DNA of 64,000 nt from NCBI GenBank assembly GCA_910585545.1, contig CAJUFN010000009.1, positions 1-64,000 on the forward strand. Direction: 5' to 3'. Below the pieces are notes generated by a model. It was not told the DNA's origin. It did no database searches and worked only from the letters and a program-made list of their open reading frames with translations. A program made the translations under genes and the position numbers. How positions within the stretch are numbered: position 1 is the first letter of the stretch; each line of letters opens with the position of its first letter. Shown here piece by piece: positions 52,638 to 61,674 of this stretch. This DNA is from an uncultured Lachnospiraceae bacterium (GTDB taxonomy: Bacteria; Bacillota; Clostridia; Lachnospirales; Lachnospiraceae).

Positions 52638-53516
52638 ATGAAGGACTATATTGTAAGAGCAACTGCGGCGAATCATCAGATTCGTGCATTCGCGGCATAT
52701 ACGAGGCAGACAGTGGAGGATGCGCGTGCGGCGCATAATACAAGCCCGGTGGCAACGGCAGCGCTTGGAAGACTCTTGACCGGTGCAGTGATGATGGGAA
52801 GTATGATGAAGAATGAAAAGGATGTGCTGACGATTCAGATCAAGGGAAGCGGCCCGATTGGCGGCTTAACCGTGACGGCAGACAGTCAGGGCAATGTAAA
52901 AGGGTATGCACATAATCCGGATGTGATGCTTCCGCCAAGTAAGGCTGGAAAACTCGATGTGGGCGGAGCGCTTGGTCTTGGAGTTATGAATGTAATTAAA
53001 GATATGGGATTAAAAGAGCCTTATGTGGGGCAGACTGTTTTACAGACGGGAGAGATTGCGGAAGATCTGACCTATTATTTTGCAACTTCCGAGCAGGTGC
53101 CGTCTTCGGTGGGGCTTGGTGTATTGATGCAAAAGGATAATACCGTAAAGCAGGCAGGCGGATTTATCATTCAGGTGATGCCGTTTGCAGAAGATGAGGT
53201 ACTTGATCGCTTAGAAGAAAATATCAGTCATTTGGAGCCGGTGACAACGATGCTGGAAAAAGGATATACGCCGGAGCAGATTCTCGAAACCGTATTTGAG
53301 GGAATGGATGTGGAAATAAACGACGTACTTCCGGCACGGTTTTACTGCAACTGCACGAAAGAACGCGTGGAGAAAGCGATTGTGAGCGTGGGTGAAAAAG
53401 AAATCAAGGCAATGATTGCGGAGGACAAGGAGATTGAAGTGAATTGTCATTTCTGTAATCAGCATTATACATTTACTGTGGAAGAATTAAAGGATATTTT
53501 GAAAAAAAGCAAATAA
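52638..53516 (+). CDS. hslO: Redox-regulated chaperone Hsp33
   Basis: 292 residues. Holdase chaperone, switched on by oxidation that releases zinc. N-terminal core 'YIVRATAANHQIRAFAAYTR' and 'KGYAHNPDVMLPPSKAGKLD', C-terminal zinc centre with the paired cysteines CNC (in 'RFYCNCTKERV') and CHFC (in 'VNCHFCNQHY'), the CxC...CxxC pattern of all active Hsp33 proteins. Start at 52638 rather than 52629, which would abut the AAGG site. The preceding 30 bases are an AGAATAGA-type purine repeat. It ends 22 bases before nadE. Confidence 0.95.
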   Translation: MKDYIVRATAANHQIRAFAAYTRQTVEDARAAHNTSPVATAALGRLLTGAVMMGSMMKNEKDVLTIQIKGSGPIGGLTVTADSQGNVKGYAHNPDVMLPPSKAGKLDVGGALGLGVMNVIKDMGLKEPYVGQTVLQTGEIAEDLTYYFATSEQVPSSVGLGVLMQKDNTVKQAGGFIIQVMPFAEDEVLDRLEENISHLEPVTTMLEKGYTPEQILETVFEGMDVEINDVLPARFYCNCTKERVEKAIVSVGEKEIKAMIAEDKEIEVNCHFCNQHYTFTVEELKDILKKSK

Positions 53517-53538
53517 AGAGTTGTGGGAGGCAGTTTCT

Positions 53539-55464
53539 ATGAGACATGGATTCGTAAAAGTGGCATCGGCAACGACGGATATCCGCGTGGCAGATGTAGC
53601 GTTCAATACGCAAAAAATCTGTGAAGCGTTGAACGAGGCAGTGGAAAACGGAGCAAAAATCGTGGTATTTCCGGAGCTTTGTATTACAGGCGATACCTGC
53701 GGGGATTTGTTTTATCAGGATACATTGATAAACAGTGCAAGGAAGGCGCTCCATATAGTAGCAGAGGAGACGAGAGGAAAAGATACGCTTGTGTTTGTCG
53801 GCGTTCCGCTGGAAGCAGAAGGTAAGCTTTACAATGTGGCGGCAGTGCTTAATCAGGGAGAAATCATTGGATTTGTGACAAAGACATTTCTTCCAAATTA
53901 CAGTGAGTGTTATGAGATGCGGCAGTTTCAGCCAGGGCCAAAGAAGGCAAAATGGCTGATGTTCGAGGGGAAAAAAGTACCGTTTGGTCCGCAGATTTTA
54001 TTCCAGTCGGCAGATATGCCAAAGCTTATTGTGTCTGCAGAGATTGGGGCGGATGTGTGGGCAGTGATACCGCCAAGCGTTCTTGCTGCTACTTGCGGGG
54101 CAAATGTCATTGTAAACTGTTCTGCCAGCAGTGAACAGGTTGGAATATCTGAAAAGAGAAGAAGATTGATTGCCAGTCATTCGCAGCGGTTAATGGCAGG
54201 ATATGTTTATACAAATGCGGGCGAAGGCGAATCCACGACAGACCTTGTGTTCGGCGGACATAATATCATTGCCGAAAACGGCGTGATATTAAAAGAAAAT
54301 GGATATCAAAACGGAATCATTTACAGTGAGATTGATATCGAATGTCTCAATAGCGAGCGGCGAAGAAATACGACGTTCCAAAGAACGGATGCACAAGAGA
54401 TGGGAGTGATTTGCGTACCATTTGAATTACAGGTATCCGATACAGTCCTGACAAGAGTGATCGCAAAGAATCCATTTGTTGCAGAAGATAAAACGTTGTT
54501 AAAAGAAAACTGTGAAGAGGCACTTATGATCCAGGCGCTTGGACTTAAGAAACGACTGGAACATGCAAGGATAAAGAGCGCAGTGGTGGGTATTTCCGGA
54601 GGGCTGGATTCTACGTTGGCGCTGCTCGTAACAGCGAAAGCATTTGATATGCTTGGTATGGGGCGCAGCCAGATTATTGCGGTCACGATGCCTTGTTTTG
54701 GTACGACAGACCGGACGTATCGCAATGCCTGCCGTATGACAGAGAAATTAGGTGCCAGATTAATCGAGGTGCCGATTAAGGAGGCAGTGTTGCAGCATTT
54801 TGAGGATATCGGGCATGATGTGGAAAATCATGATGTTACCTATGAAAATGCGCAGGCAAGAGAACGTACGCAGGTGCTGATGGATATTGCCAATCGTTTT
54901 GGCGGAATCGTGATTGGGACAGGCGATATGTCGGAGTTGGCTCTTGGATGGGCAACCTACAATGGTGACCATATGTCGATGTATGGCGTGAATGCATCTG
55001 TTCCTAAGACGCAGGTAAGATATTTGGTGAGATATTATGCAGATACTTGTCAGGATGAGGAGCTTAAGAAAGTACTCATTGATGTGATCGAGACGCCGGT
55101 GAGTCCGGAGCTTCTGCCGCCAAAGGACGGAGAAATCGCACAGAAGACAGAGGATTTGGTAGGACCGTATGAGTTACATGACTTTTATATGTATTATGTG
55201 CTGCGCTATGGGTTTGAGCCGGACAAGATTTTTCATCTTGCGAAGAGGGCATTTGAAGAGGAATATGATACGGAGACGATTTTAAAATGGCTTGAGACGT
55301 TTTACAGACGATTCTTTAGCCAGCAGTTTAAGCGCTCCTGTATGCCGGATGGACCAAAGGTTAGTTTAGTTGGTCTTTCGCCTAGAGGGGATCTTAAGAT
55401 GCCAAGTGATGCCTGTGCTGCGATGTGGATGAAGGATTTAGAAGAGATAAAGGAAAGCGATTAG
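53539..55464 (+). CDS. nadE: Glutamine-dependent NAD+ synthetase
   Basis: 641 residues. Final step of NAD synthesis: deamido-NAD plus glutamine plus ATP. N-terminal nitrilase-type glutaminase domain (about 1-290) with the Glu in 'VVFPELCITGD', a Lys in 'TKTFLPNYSE' and the cysteine in 'VIVNCSASSEQVG'; C-terminal synthetase (about 340-640) with the ATP loop 'GISGGLDSTLALLV' and 'GTGDMSELALGWATYNGD'. The bipartite long form typical of Clostridia. GTGGGAGG precedes the ATG at 53539. Probably cotranscribed with hslO. Confidence 0.96.
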   Translation: MRHGFVKVASATTDIRVADVAFNTQKICEALNEAVENGAKIVVFPELCITGDTCGDLFYQDTLINSARKALHIVAEETRGKDTLVFVGVPLEAEGKLYNVAAVLNQGEIIGFVTKTFLPNYSECYEMRQFQPGPKKAKWLMFEGKKVPFGPQILFQSADMPKLIVSAEIGADVWAVIPPSVLAATCGANVIVNCSASSEQVGISEKRRRLIASHSQRLMAGYVYTNAGEGESTTDLVFGGHNIIAENGVILKENGYQNGIIYSEIDIECLNSERRRNTTFQRTDAQEMGVICVPFELQVSDTVLTRVIAKNPFVAEDKTLLKENCEEALMIQALGLKKRLEHARIKSAVVGISGGLDSTLALLVTAKAFDMLGMGRSQIIAVTMPCFGTTDRTYRNACRMTEKLGARLIEVPIKEAVLQHFEDIGHDVENHDVTYENAQARERTQVLMDIANRFGGIVIGTGDMSELALGWATYNGDHMSMYGVNASVPKTQVRYLVRYYADTCQDEELKKVLIDVIETPVSPELLPPKDGEIAQKTEDLVGPYELHDFYMYYVLRYGFEPDKIFHLAKRAFEEEYDTETILKWLETFYRRFFSQQFKRSCMPDGPKVSLVGLSPRGDLKMPSDACAAMWMKDLEEIKESD

Positions 55465-55481
55465 AGAGAGTTATATATGAA

Positions 55482-55525
55482 AATGGGCTGTAGGGAAATC
55501 GATATTGATTCACCTGCAGCCCATT
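55482..55525. terminator. Hairpin after nadE
   Basis: AATGGGCTGTAGG (55482-55494) pairs with CCTGCAGCCCATT (55513-55525) with one G-T pair, 18-base loop. No T-tract on plus, so termination is uncertain. Confidence 0.5.
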
Positions 55526-55549
55526 AGCATTATATTAAGAATTTTGATT

Positions 55550-56176
55550 TTAGAAGGAAATAAGGTGGTAGGTTCCTTTTCCGGTTTTGGTTACCGTTCC
55601 CTCAGCTTCATGTTGATTGAGGATGCGTTGTAGCTGGCGAGCGCTGCAGTTTAAGTGAAATGCAGCCTGCTGCAGACCTTTTAGCTCTCCTGCGTTGCAT
55701 TTGTATTTCATGTAAGTCAAGACGCGCTGTTTTAGGCTTGCAGGAGCTGCGTCGATTGTTGTGATACATTCTATTTTCTGCATCAAAGATTTACATATCA
55801 GTTGTAAAAATTGGCAATTCTTTAGCAAGTCACCTTTGCTCTTGTCAATAGATAGGGCAAGGCAAGTTAAATCGTTAGTCGCTTCGGCATAGACGTTGCT
55901 AGTCTCATGTGAGAAAATTTCCATTTCACCAAGCAAATCATTCTTTTGGCCGCTTGCCAGAGAATATATGGAGCCGTCATCCCTGATAAAATAAATGGAT
56001 AGAGAGCCTTGAACTACGATTTGAAATAAATGTTCTTTTTGTAATGGCGTGGTGACAAACTCACCTTTTTCGTATTGTGTCACAAATAAATATTTTTGCA
56101 AGCCACTCATTACAGACTCAAACTTTGTTTGCTTCAAATAGGTTTCAATGAGTGTTTTATCATATATTCTTTTCAT
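55550..56176 (-). CDS. Crp/Fnr-family regulator
   Basis: 208 residues. N-terminal cyclic-nucleotide-type beta-barrel (about 20-120; 'LFQIVVQGSLSIYFIRDDGS', 'NDLLGEMEIFSHETSNVYAE'), dimer helix, and C-terminal winged helix (about 150-205; 'GLQQAAFHLNCSARQLQRIL', 'VTKTGKGTYHL'). No cysteine cluster for a [4Fe-4S] centre, so not a classic Fnr; it is near the YeiL-type group. Divergent from a MATE exporter with a near-perfect Crp-like site between, so it likely controls that gene and itself. Effector unknown. Confidence 0.85.
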   Translation of the reverse strand: MKRIYDKTLIETYLKQTKFESVMSGLQKYLFVTQYEKGEFVTTPLQKEHLFQIVVQGSLSIYFIRDDGSIYSLASGQKNDLLGEMEIFSHETSNVYAEATNDLTCLALSIDKSKGDLLKNCQFLQLICKSLMQKIECITTIDAAPASLKQRVLTYMKYKCNAGELKGLQQAAFHLNCSARQLQRILNQHEAEGTVTKTGKGTYHLISF

Positions 56177-56191
56177 ATACTTCCTCTCGAA

Positions 56192-56207
56192 CAGGACATA
56201 TGTCTTG
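56192..56207. promoter_or_regulatory. Crp-type operator
   Basis: CAGGACATATGTCTTG, an inverted repeat with one mismatched pair, between the divergent Crp-type and MATE genes, 16 bases from the regulator start codon. Confidence 0.55.
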
Positions 56208-56274
56208 GTTTTTTGATTGATTATAGCTTATATTAATAAAGATTTCAAGAAGAAGATTATGGAGGTTAAATTTG

Positions 56275-57609
56275 ATGAAGACGGTATTTGAAGAAAAAAA
56301 TATTTCAAAAGCGATCATGCGTGTGGGATTGCCTGCTATGTTAGGGCAGCTCACGACTCTAATCTATAATATTGCCGATACTTTTTTTGTCTCTTTGACA
56401 AAAGAACCCGCAATGATCGCTGCGGTTACGTTATGTACGCCGATTCTTTTAATTATTATGTCCATTGCATCTATTTTTGGTATGGGCGGAAACAGTGTGA
56501 TTGCCAGACTTTTAGGGGAAGATAAAAATAAGGAAGTCAGAAATACATTGAATTTTTGTCTGTATGCAATGACGTCTGCTGGGATTATTATTTTGCTGGT
56601 TGGAGTCTTCTTTATGAAACCGATAGCAAAAATATCGGGTGCCGATGCAGAGAACATGGCTTATACCTATGATTATCTTAAATACATTTTTTTTGGAGCG
56701 CCTTTTATAATTCTTTCTAATGGACTGGTCCATCTTTTTCGCTCGATTGGCTTTATCAAAGAAAGTACTGTCGGACTGGCTCTTGGAAATTCCATCAATA
56801 TTGTCTTTGACTTTATTTTTATCGTATTATTGGACTGGGGGACTAGTGGTGCTGCACTAGCCACATCTTTTGGATTCTTCTGTTCTACGATTTATTATTT
56901 CGTTTGCATGATTCGAGCAAAGAAAAAAGGGAATGAATTGGTATCGCTCTCAATTAAACATTTTGCACCGCATAAAAAAATGGTCTGCAGTGTGGTCAGC
57001 ATCGGAATACCAGGTGCGCTTATTACCGTTTTACTCAGTGTTTCTAATATCGTTCTCAACAATTTTATTGGGATTTATGGTTCCAATGCAGTTGCATCAT
57101 ATGGAATTGCCTATAAAGTTGATATGGTTCCAATTATGCTGTCAGTTGGCCTTTCGCAGGGAGTTGCTCCGTTGGTAGGGTATTATTACGGCGCAGGAAA
57201 AAAAGACCGCATGTCACAAGTGATGAAGACATCGACAATTTACGAAGTCTTTTTAGGAGTAATCTTTTTAGTTGTATTTTGGCTATTTGGAAAGAGGTTA
57301 GCAGGTGTATTTCTCCATGATGAATCACTTATACATCAAGCGGGATATTTTATTAGTATTTTAGGTTTGTCGGCACCAATGCTTGGAATTATCAATATGG
57401 TAACAAGTTATTTTCAGGCATTAGGATCAGCAGTAAAATCTTTGTTCATTACGATTATGAGGAATATAATATTATTTATCCCGGCAGTGGTTCTTTTGAA
57501 TAGTTTGTGGAGATTAAATGGTGTCATTGCGGCACAGCCAGTTGTCGAAACTGTTTTGGCGATTATTTGTATTCTGATGTATGCGAAAGATATTAAGTGC
57601 TCTTTATAG
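56275..57609 (+). CDS. MATE-family efflux transporter
   Basis: 444 residues, 12 predicted membrane helices in two six-helix halves. Exchanges Na+ or H+ for drugs, dyes or metabolites. N-terminal 'RVGLPAMLGQLTTLIYNIAD' and 'GMGGNSVIARLLGE' and the second-half repeat 'SIGIPGALITVLLSVSNIVL' and 'GLSQGVAPLVGYYYGAGKKD' are the MatE blocks. The ATG at 56275 follows GGAGG. Probably switched by the divergent Crp-type regulator. Followed by a terminator. Confidence 0.92.
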   Translation: MKTVFEEKNISKAIMRVGLPAMLGQLTTLIYNIADTFFVSLTKEPAMIAAVTLCTPILLIIMSIASIFGMGGNSVIARLLGEDKNKEVRNTLNFCLYAMTSAGIIILLVGVFFMKPIAKISGADAENMAYTYDYLKYIFFGAPFIILSNGLVHLFRSIGFIKESTVGLALGNSINIVFDFIFIVLLDWGTSGAALATSFGFFCSTIYYFVCMIRAKKKGNELVSLSIKHFAPHKKMVCSVVSIGIPGALITVLLSVSNIVLNNFIGIYGSNAVASYGIAYKVDMVPIMLSVGLSQGVAPLVGYYYGAGKKDRMSQVMKTSTIYEVFLGVIFLVVFWLFGKRLAGVFLHDESLIHQAGYFISILGLSAPMLGIINMVTSYFQALGSAVKSLFITIMRNIILFIPAVVLLNSLWRLNGVIAAQPVVETVLAIICILMYAKDIKCSL

Positions 57610-57617
57610 GGAAAGAG

Positions 57618-57646
57618 AGAACCACCGGTTTGTAGTCGGTGGTTCT
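57618..57646 (+). terminator. Terminator of the MATE gene
   Basis: AGAACCACCG (57618-57627) pairs with CGGTGGTTCT (57637-57646), nine-base loop. No strong T-tract. Confidence 0.65.
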
Positions 57647-57753
57647 GATTGGTTATAGAGTTCAGTAAAATGAAATCTTTATTCTTTATTATTAAAAATA
57701 ATATTTAGTTATTGTTTCCTGATCAGATCTTAGAAAGACTTACAGTACATATT

Positions 57754-58428
57754 TTATAATTTGATGTTTTTAAATAATTCTCCCAAGCTAGTTCCGATTG
57801 CTTCTGATTTTGGAAGCACAACCTTTTCTCTAGGTTCTTCTTCCTCAGTTTTTTCAATCAGAGCCTTGATGCTAAGGCTAATCTTGCCGTCTTTGATTCC
57901 GATCACTTTCACAGTTACAGTATCGCCAACAGCGAGTACGTCTGCCGGAGTTTTGATACGTTTTTCGGAAATCTGTGATACATGTACTAGTCCGGAGAGT
58001 CCTTCCGGAAGACGGATAAATGCGCCGTAGTTCTGTAAAGTCTCTACGGTTCCTTCTAATACAGAGCCAACTTTTATACTGGCGATTTTTTCAGCGCGTT
58101 CTTTTGCCTGTTTTTCTTTCAGGATCTCACGCGCAGAAAGAACGAGACGGTTGGTTTCCTGATCCACATCAATTACTTTTACTTCGATATCTTTGGAAAG
58201 ATATGTTTCCAGGTCTTCGATATAGGAAAGGGAAAGTCTTGAAGCTGGGATAAATCCACGGATACCTTCCACCATTGCGATAGCACCGCCATTTACGATA
58301 CCTTCGATTTTTACCGGAAGGACAGTGCCTTTTTCCATATAACGTGTGACAAGATTCCAAGGGTTGGCATCATCAAAATGTTCTTCGTAATCGGCCATAG
58401 TTTCCTCGTGTAATAATTCTTCGCTCAT
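57754..58428 (-). CDS. S1-domain RNA-binding protein
   Basis: 224 residues. An acidic N-terminus, then two S1 OB-folds: about 30-100 ('EKGTVLPVKIEGIVNGGAIA', 'GFIPASRLS') and about 125-195 ('VGSVLEGTVETLQNYGAFIR', 'GLSGLVHVSQISEKRI'), then a charged tail. Shorter than ribosomal S1 (about 400+ residues in Firmicutes) and like the two-domain S1 homologues common in Clostridia. Binds mRNA or the ribosome; exact role unclear. ATG at 58428 follows GAGGTAG. Confidence 0.85.
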   Translation of the reverse strand: MSEELLHEETMADYEEHFDDANPWNLVTRYMEKGTVLPVKIEGIVNGGAIAMVEGIRGFIPASRLSLSYIEDLETYLSKDIEVKVIDVDQETNRLVLSAREILKEKQAKERAEKIASIKVGSVLEGTVETLQNYGAFIRLPEGLSGLVHVSQISEKRIKTPADVLAVGDTVTVKVIGIKDGKISLSIKALIEKTEEEEPREKVVLPKSEAIGTSLGELFKNIKL

Positions 58429-58461
58429 ATTTGCTACCTCACATTCCTTAATATTAAGAAT

Positions 58462-58490
58462 AGTATAGCATATCTTTTGCAATGTGACAA
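58462..58490 (-). promoter_or_regulatory. Promoter of the S1-domain gene
   Basis: On minus, TTGTCA (complement of 58485-58490) and TATACT (complement of 58462-58467), 17-base spacer. A palindrome CTTAATATTAAG (58447-58458) lies just after the start of transcription. Confidence 0.65.
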
Positions 58491-58564
58491 ACTTTAGGTT
58501 GACGAATTACAAAAAAAATGGCTTACTTATAGTAGAAGGCAATATTGCGAAAGAAGGGAAGATT

Positions 58565-60214
58565 ATGGAAGCAAAAAAAACAGGAAAAGTATATATTGTA
58601 GGACATAAAAATCCGGATACCGATTCTATCTGTTCGGCGATTGCATATGCGAACTTGAAAACAAAGGTGACTGGAGAAATGTATGTGGCAAAACGTGCAG
58701 GTCAGCTGAACGAAGAGACGAATTATATTCTGGAACGATTTGGGGTAGAAGCGCCGGGGCTTTTATCAAATGTTAATCTTCAGGTGAAGGATATTGATCT
58801 TCGCAAGATGGAGGGGATTGGAAGTCATGCATCCATCAAAGACGCATGGGCGCGTATGAAAGAAGAGAATATGAAAACGCTCCCGGTTCTTGATAGAGAA
58901 CGGGTGGAAGGATTGATCACCATTGGCGATATTGCTACTTCTTATATGGATGTCTATGACAGCCGTATTCTTGCCAGTGCAAAAACGCAGTACCGCAATA
59001 TCGTAAAGACACTTGACGGTACGCTGGAGACAGGAAATGAGCATGGATATTTTGTCAAGGGAAAGGTCGTGATCGCAGCGTCCAGCCCGGAACTGATGGA
59101 AAACTTCATTGAAGAGGATGATTTGGTTATTTTAGGAAACCGTTATGAGTCTCAGCTTTGTGCGATCGAAATGAATGCGAGTTGTCTTGTTATCTGCCAG
59201 GGAGCCAAGGTTTCCAGAACAATCCGTAAGATGGCAGAGGAGAGGGAGATTGTGATCATCACTACGCCTCATGATACATTTACGGTGGCAAGGCTTATCA
59301 ACCAGAGTATTCCGGTCAAGCATTTTATGAGTAAAGATAATCTGACGATGTTCCGTACCAATGAATTTGTAGATGACATCAAAGAGATTATGACGAAGAA
59401 GAAATACAGGGATTTTCCTGTGATAGATAAAGAAGATAAATTTGTGGGATTTGTATCCCGAAGAAGATTGTTAAGTGCGAGGAAGAAACAGGTGATATTA
59501 GTCGATCATAATGAACGCTCTCAGTCGGTGGATGGAATTGAGGAAGCGGAGATTTTGGAGATTATCGATCATCACCGTATTGGAAGCGTGGAGACGATGG
59601 GGCCGGTATATTTCAGAAATCAGCCGGTGGGCTGTACGGCGACTATCGTTACACAGATGTATAGGGAAAATGGTGTGGAGATATCTGCATTGATGGCATC
59701 GCTTTTGTGCTCGGCAATCATTTCCGATACTTTGATGTTTCGGTCACCGACGTGTACGTGCATAGATGAGCAGATTGCAAAGGAACTGGCGAACCTTGCA
59801 GGAATCGATATCGGAGAACTTGCCAGTTCTATGTTCAATGCAGGAAGCAATCTGAAAGGAAAGAAACCGGAGGAGATTTGTTTCCTTGATTTTAAGCAGT
59901 TTACGGTAAATGATACGACGTTTGGCGTGGGTCAGATCAATTCTATGAATCCGGAAGAACTGGAAGAAATCAAACAAACAGTAGCTCCTATTTTAGGAAA
60001 AGCGATGAGAGAGCGCGGGCTGCATATGATTTATTTTATGCTGACAGATATCGTACAAGAATCTTCGGAGATTCTGTGCGAAGGCCGCGGAGCAAAGGCA
60101 CAGATCAGAGATGCATTTGATTTGCCGGAAGATATTGATGCAATCGTGCTAAAGGGTGTTGTCTCGAGGAAAAAACAGCTTGTGCCGGCGGTGGTAAGTT
60201 CACTACAGCAGTAA
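58565..60214 (+). CDS. Regulated family II inorganic pyrophosphatase (CBS-DRTGG)
   Basis: 549 residues. Manganese-dependent DHH-fold pyrophosphatase with a nucleotide-sensing insert. 'GHKNPDTDSICSAIAYA' and 'IIDHHRIGSVE' are the metal-binding DHH blocks; between them lie CBS 1 (about 70-125), a DRTGG-like domain (about 130-245), and CBS 2 (about 250-310; 'TKKKYRDFPVIDKED'). The DHHA2 domain closes the protein. Such enzymes are inhibited by AMP/ADP and activated by ATP or Ap4A. GGGAAG precedes the ATG at 58565. Relevant beside the PPi-dependent phosphofructokinase at 41.7 kb. Confidence 0.93.
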   Translation: MEAKKTGKVYIVGHKNPDTDSICSAIAYANLKTKVTGEMYVAKRAGQLNEETNYILERFGVEAPGLLSNVNLQVKDIDLRKMEGIGSHASIKDAWARMKEENMKTLPVLDRERVEGLITIGDIATSYMDVYDSRILASAKTQYRNIVKTLDGTLETGNEHGYFVKGKVVIAASSPELMENFIEEDDLVILGNRYESQLCAIEMNASCLVICQGAKVSRTIRKMAEEREIVIITTPHDTFTVARLINQSIPVKHFMSKDNLTMFRTNEFVDDIKEIMTKKKYRDFPVIDKEDKFVGFVSRRRLLSARKKQVILVDHNERSQSVDGIEEAEILEIIDHHRIGSVETMGPVYFRNQPVGCTATIVTQMYRENGVEISALMASLLCSAIISDTLMFRSPTCTCIDEQIAKELANLAGIDIGELASSMFNAGSNLKGKKPEEICFLDFKQFTVNDTTFGVGQINSMNPEELEEIKQTVAPILGKAMRERGLHMIYFMLTDIVQESSEILCEGRGAKAQIRDAFDLPEDIDAIVLKGVVSRKKQLVPAVVSSLQQ

Positions 60215-60227
60215 GGAGGAGATTATA

Positions 60228-60842
60228 ATGGGAAAACAGACATGGAAACCGGGGAATATGTTGTATCCGATTCCGGCGGTTATGGTGAGTGTGGCAGATA
60301 AACAAGGAGAAGAGAATATCATTACGGTGGCATGGACAGGGACGGTTTGTTCGGACCCTGCTATGGTGTATATTTCTGTGCGTCCAGAGCGTCATTCTTA
60401 TCAGATGATTAAGGAAACGAAAGAATTTGTTATTAATCTGACGACCAAAGACCTTGCGAGGGCGACAGATTATTGCGGCGTTGTGTCCGGAAGAGATGTG
60501 GATAAATGGCAGGAGATGAAGCTTACAAAGGGCGAAGCTCAGACGCTTTCCTATGCCCCGATCATCGAGGAATGTCCGGTGAATATTGAGTGTAAAGTAA
60601 CGGAGATAAAAGAACTTGGAACACATCATATGTTTCTGGCAGAGGTGACGGCGGTGCGCGTCAGCGAAGAGTATATGAATCAGGATGGAAAATTTGAGCT
60701 GAATCAGACAGGGCTTATGGCGTATTCGCACGGAACGTATTTGGAACTTGGAGCACAGATTGGGACATTTGGATATAGTGTGAGGAAAAAGCGCGGTGCG
60801 AATGAGAATCGAAACCGTGGGAATTCGAAAAAAGGAAAATAA
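60228..60842 (+). CDS. Flavin reductase-like FMN-binding protein
   Basis: 204 residues, split-barrel flavin-binding fold. 'NMLYPIPAVMVSVADKQGEE' at the start, 'VAWTGTVCSDPAMVYISVRP', 'HSYQMIKETKEFVINL' and 'LAEVTAVRVSEEYMNQDG' are the family blocks. Probably reduces or carries FMN; the partner is unknown. The C-terminus is a basic, low-complexity tail (about 187-204). Start fixed by AAGGAGGAG at 60212. 13 bases after the pyrophosphatase gene, likely cotranscribed. Confidence 0.88.
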   Translation: MGKQTWKPGNMLYPIPAVMVSVADKQGEENIITVAWTGTVCSDPAMVYISVRPERHSYQMIKETKEFVINLTTKDLARATDYCGVVSGRDVDKWQEMKLTKGEAQTLSYAPIIEECPVNIECKVTEIKELGTHHMFLAEVTAVRVSEEYMNQDGKFELNQTGLMAYSHGTYLELGAQIGTFGYSVRKKRGANENRNRGNSKKGK

Positions 60843-60894
60843 AAATTTTATCAGGTGCATAAGATAGAAAAAAGACGTAAAAGTGGCATGAATA

Positions 60895-61572
60895 ATGAAA
60901 AAGTGGCTATGGATATTTATTTTATGCATTGGAGTGTCCGGAATTATTTTCGGCATAGGCAAAGGGAACGAGCAGCGGGAAGTGGCAAAAAATGAGGTGA
61001 ATATAGATTATGTGATAAAACCTAAGGTGGCGCTTACATTTGATGATGGACCTCATCCGGAATATACCCCCAAACTTCTTGATGCACTAAAAGAACGTGG
61101 TGTGAAAGCAACGTTCTTTTTGATTGGGAAAAATGCAAAAGTACATCCCGAGATTGTGAAACGGATTGCCGACGAAGGGCATGTGATTGGAAATCACACG
61201 ATGAATCATGTGGAGATTACGAAAATGGCGGATGCGGATGCATTTTTGGAATTAGATGAGAACAGGAAGCTGTTGGAGGGGATTACGGGAATGCCAGTAG
61301 AGTATATGCGTCCGCCTTTTGGCGCATGGCAAAAATCTTTGGAGAATAAAGTGAATGCGCTGCCAGTATTATGGTCGGTAGATCCGCTGGACTGGACGAC
61401 GGAAAATACGGAAGAAGTTGTACGAAGGGTAATAGAAGAGGTGGAGGAGGATGAGATTATTCTTCTGCATGATTATTATGAAAGTTCAGTGGAAGCAGCA
61501 ATTCGTATCGTAGATATTTTGCAGGCGGAAGGGTATGATTTTGTGCCGATCGATGAATTGATTCTGGGATGA
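60895..61572 (+). CDS. Polysaccharide deacetylase (CE4)
   Basis: 225 residues with an N-terminal signal anchor (about 3-22). NodB homology domain (about 45-220): motif 1 'ALTFDDGPHPEYTP' (catalytic and metal Asp), motif 2 'HTMNH' (zinc His-x3-His), motif 3 'RPPFGAW', motif 4 'DWTTEN', motif 5 'LLHDYYES', where the last usual histidine of L-H-D-x-H is absent. Likely removes N-acetyl groups from peptidoglycan, which would protect against lysozyme. No upstream ribosome site of strength is visible. 52 bases after the flavin reductase gene. Confidence 0.85.
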   Translation: MKKWLWIFILCIGVSGIIFGIGKGNEQREVAKNEVNIDYVIKPKVALTFDDGPHPEYTPKLLDALKERGVKATFFLIGKNAKVHPEIVKRIADEGHVIGNHTMNHVEITKMADADAFLELDENRKLLEGITGMPVEYMRPPFGAWQKSLENKVNALPVLWSVDPLDWTTENTEEVVRRVIEEVEEDEIILLHDYYESSVEAAIRIVDILQAEGYDFVPIDELILG

Positions 61573-61674
61573 AATGGTTGAGTATTTGTAAGAAAAAGGG
61601 TAAGATAAGAGTATTGGATCAAACATTTGGAAGAGAAAACAGATCAAGATATTTATATAAGGAGAAGTAAGCAG

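Noticed and set aside
60105..60962. 285-codon minus-strand frame
   Set aside because: It lies antisense to the pyrophosphatase end, the flavin reductase and the deacetylase start, with histidine/phenylalanine-rich composition typical of a shadow frame.
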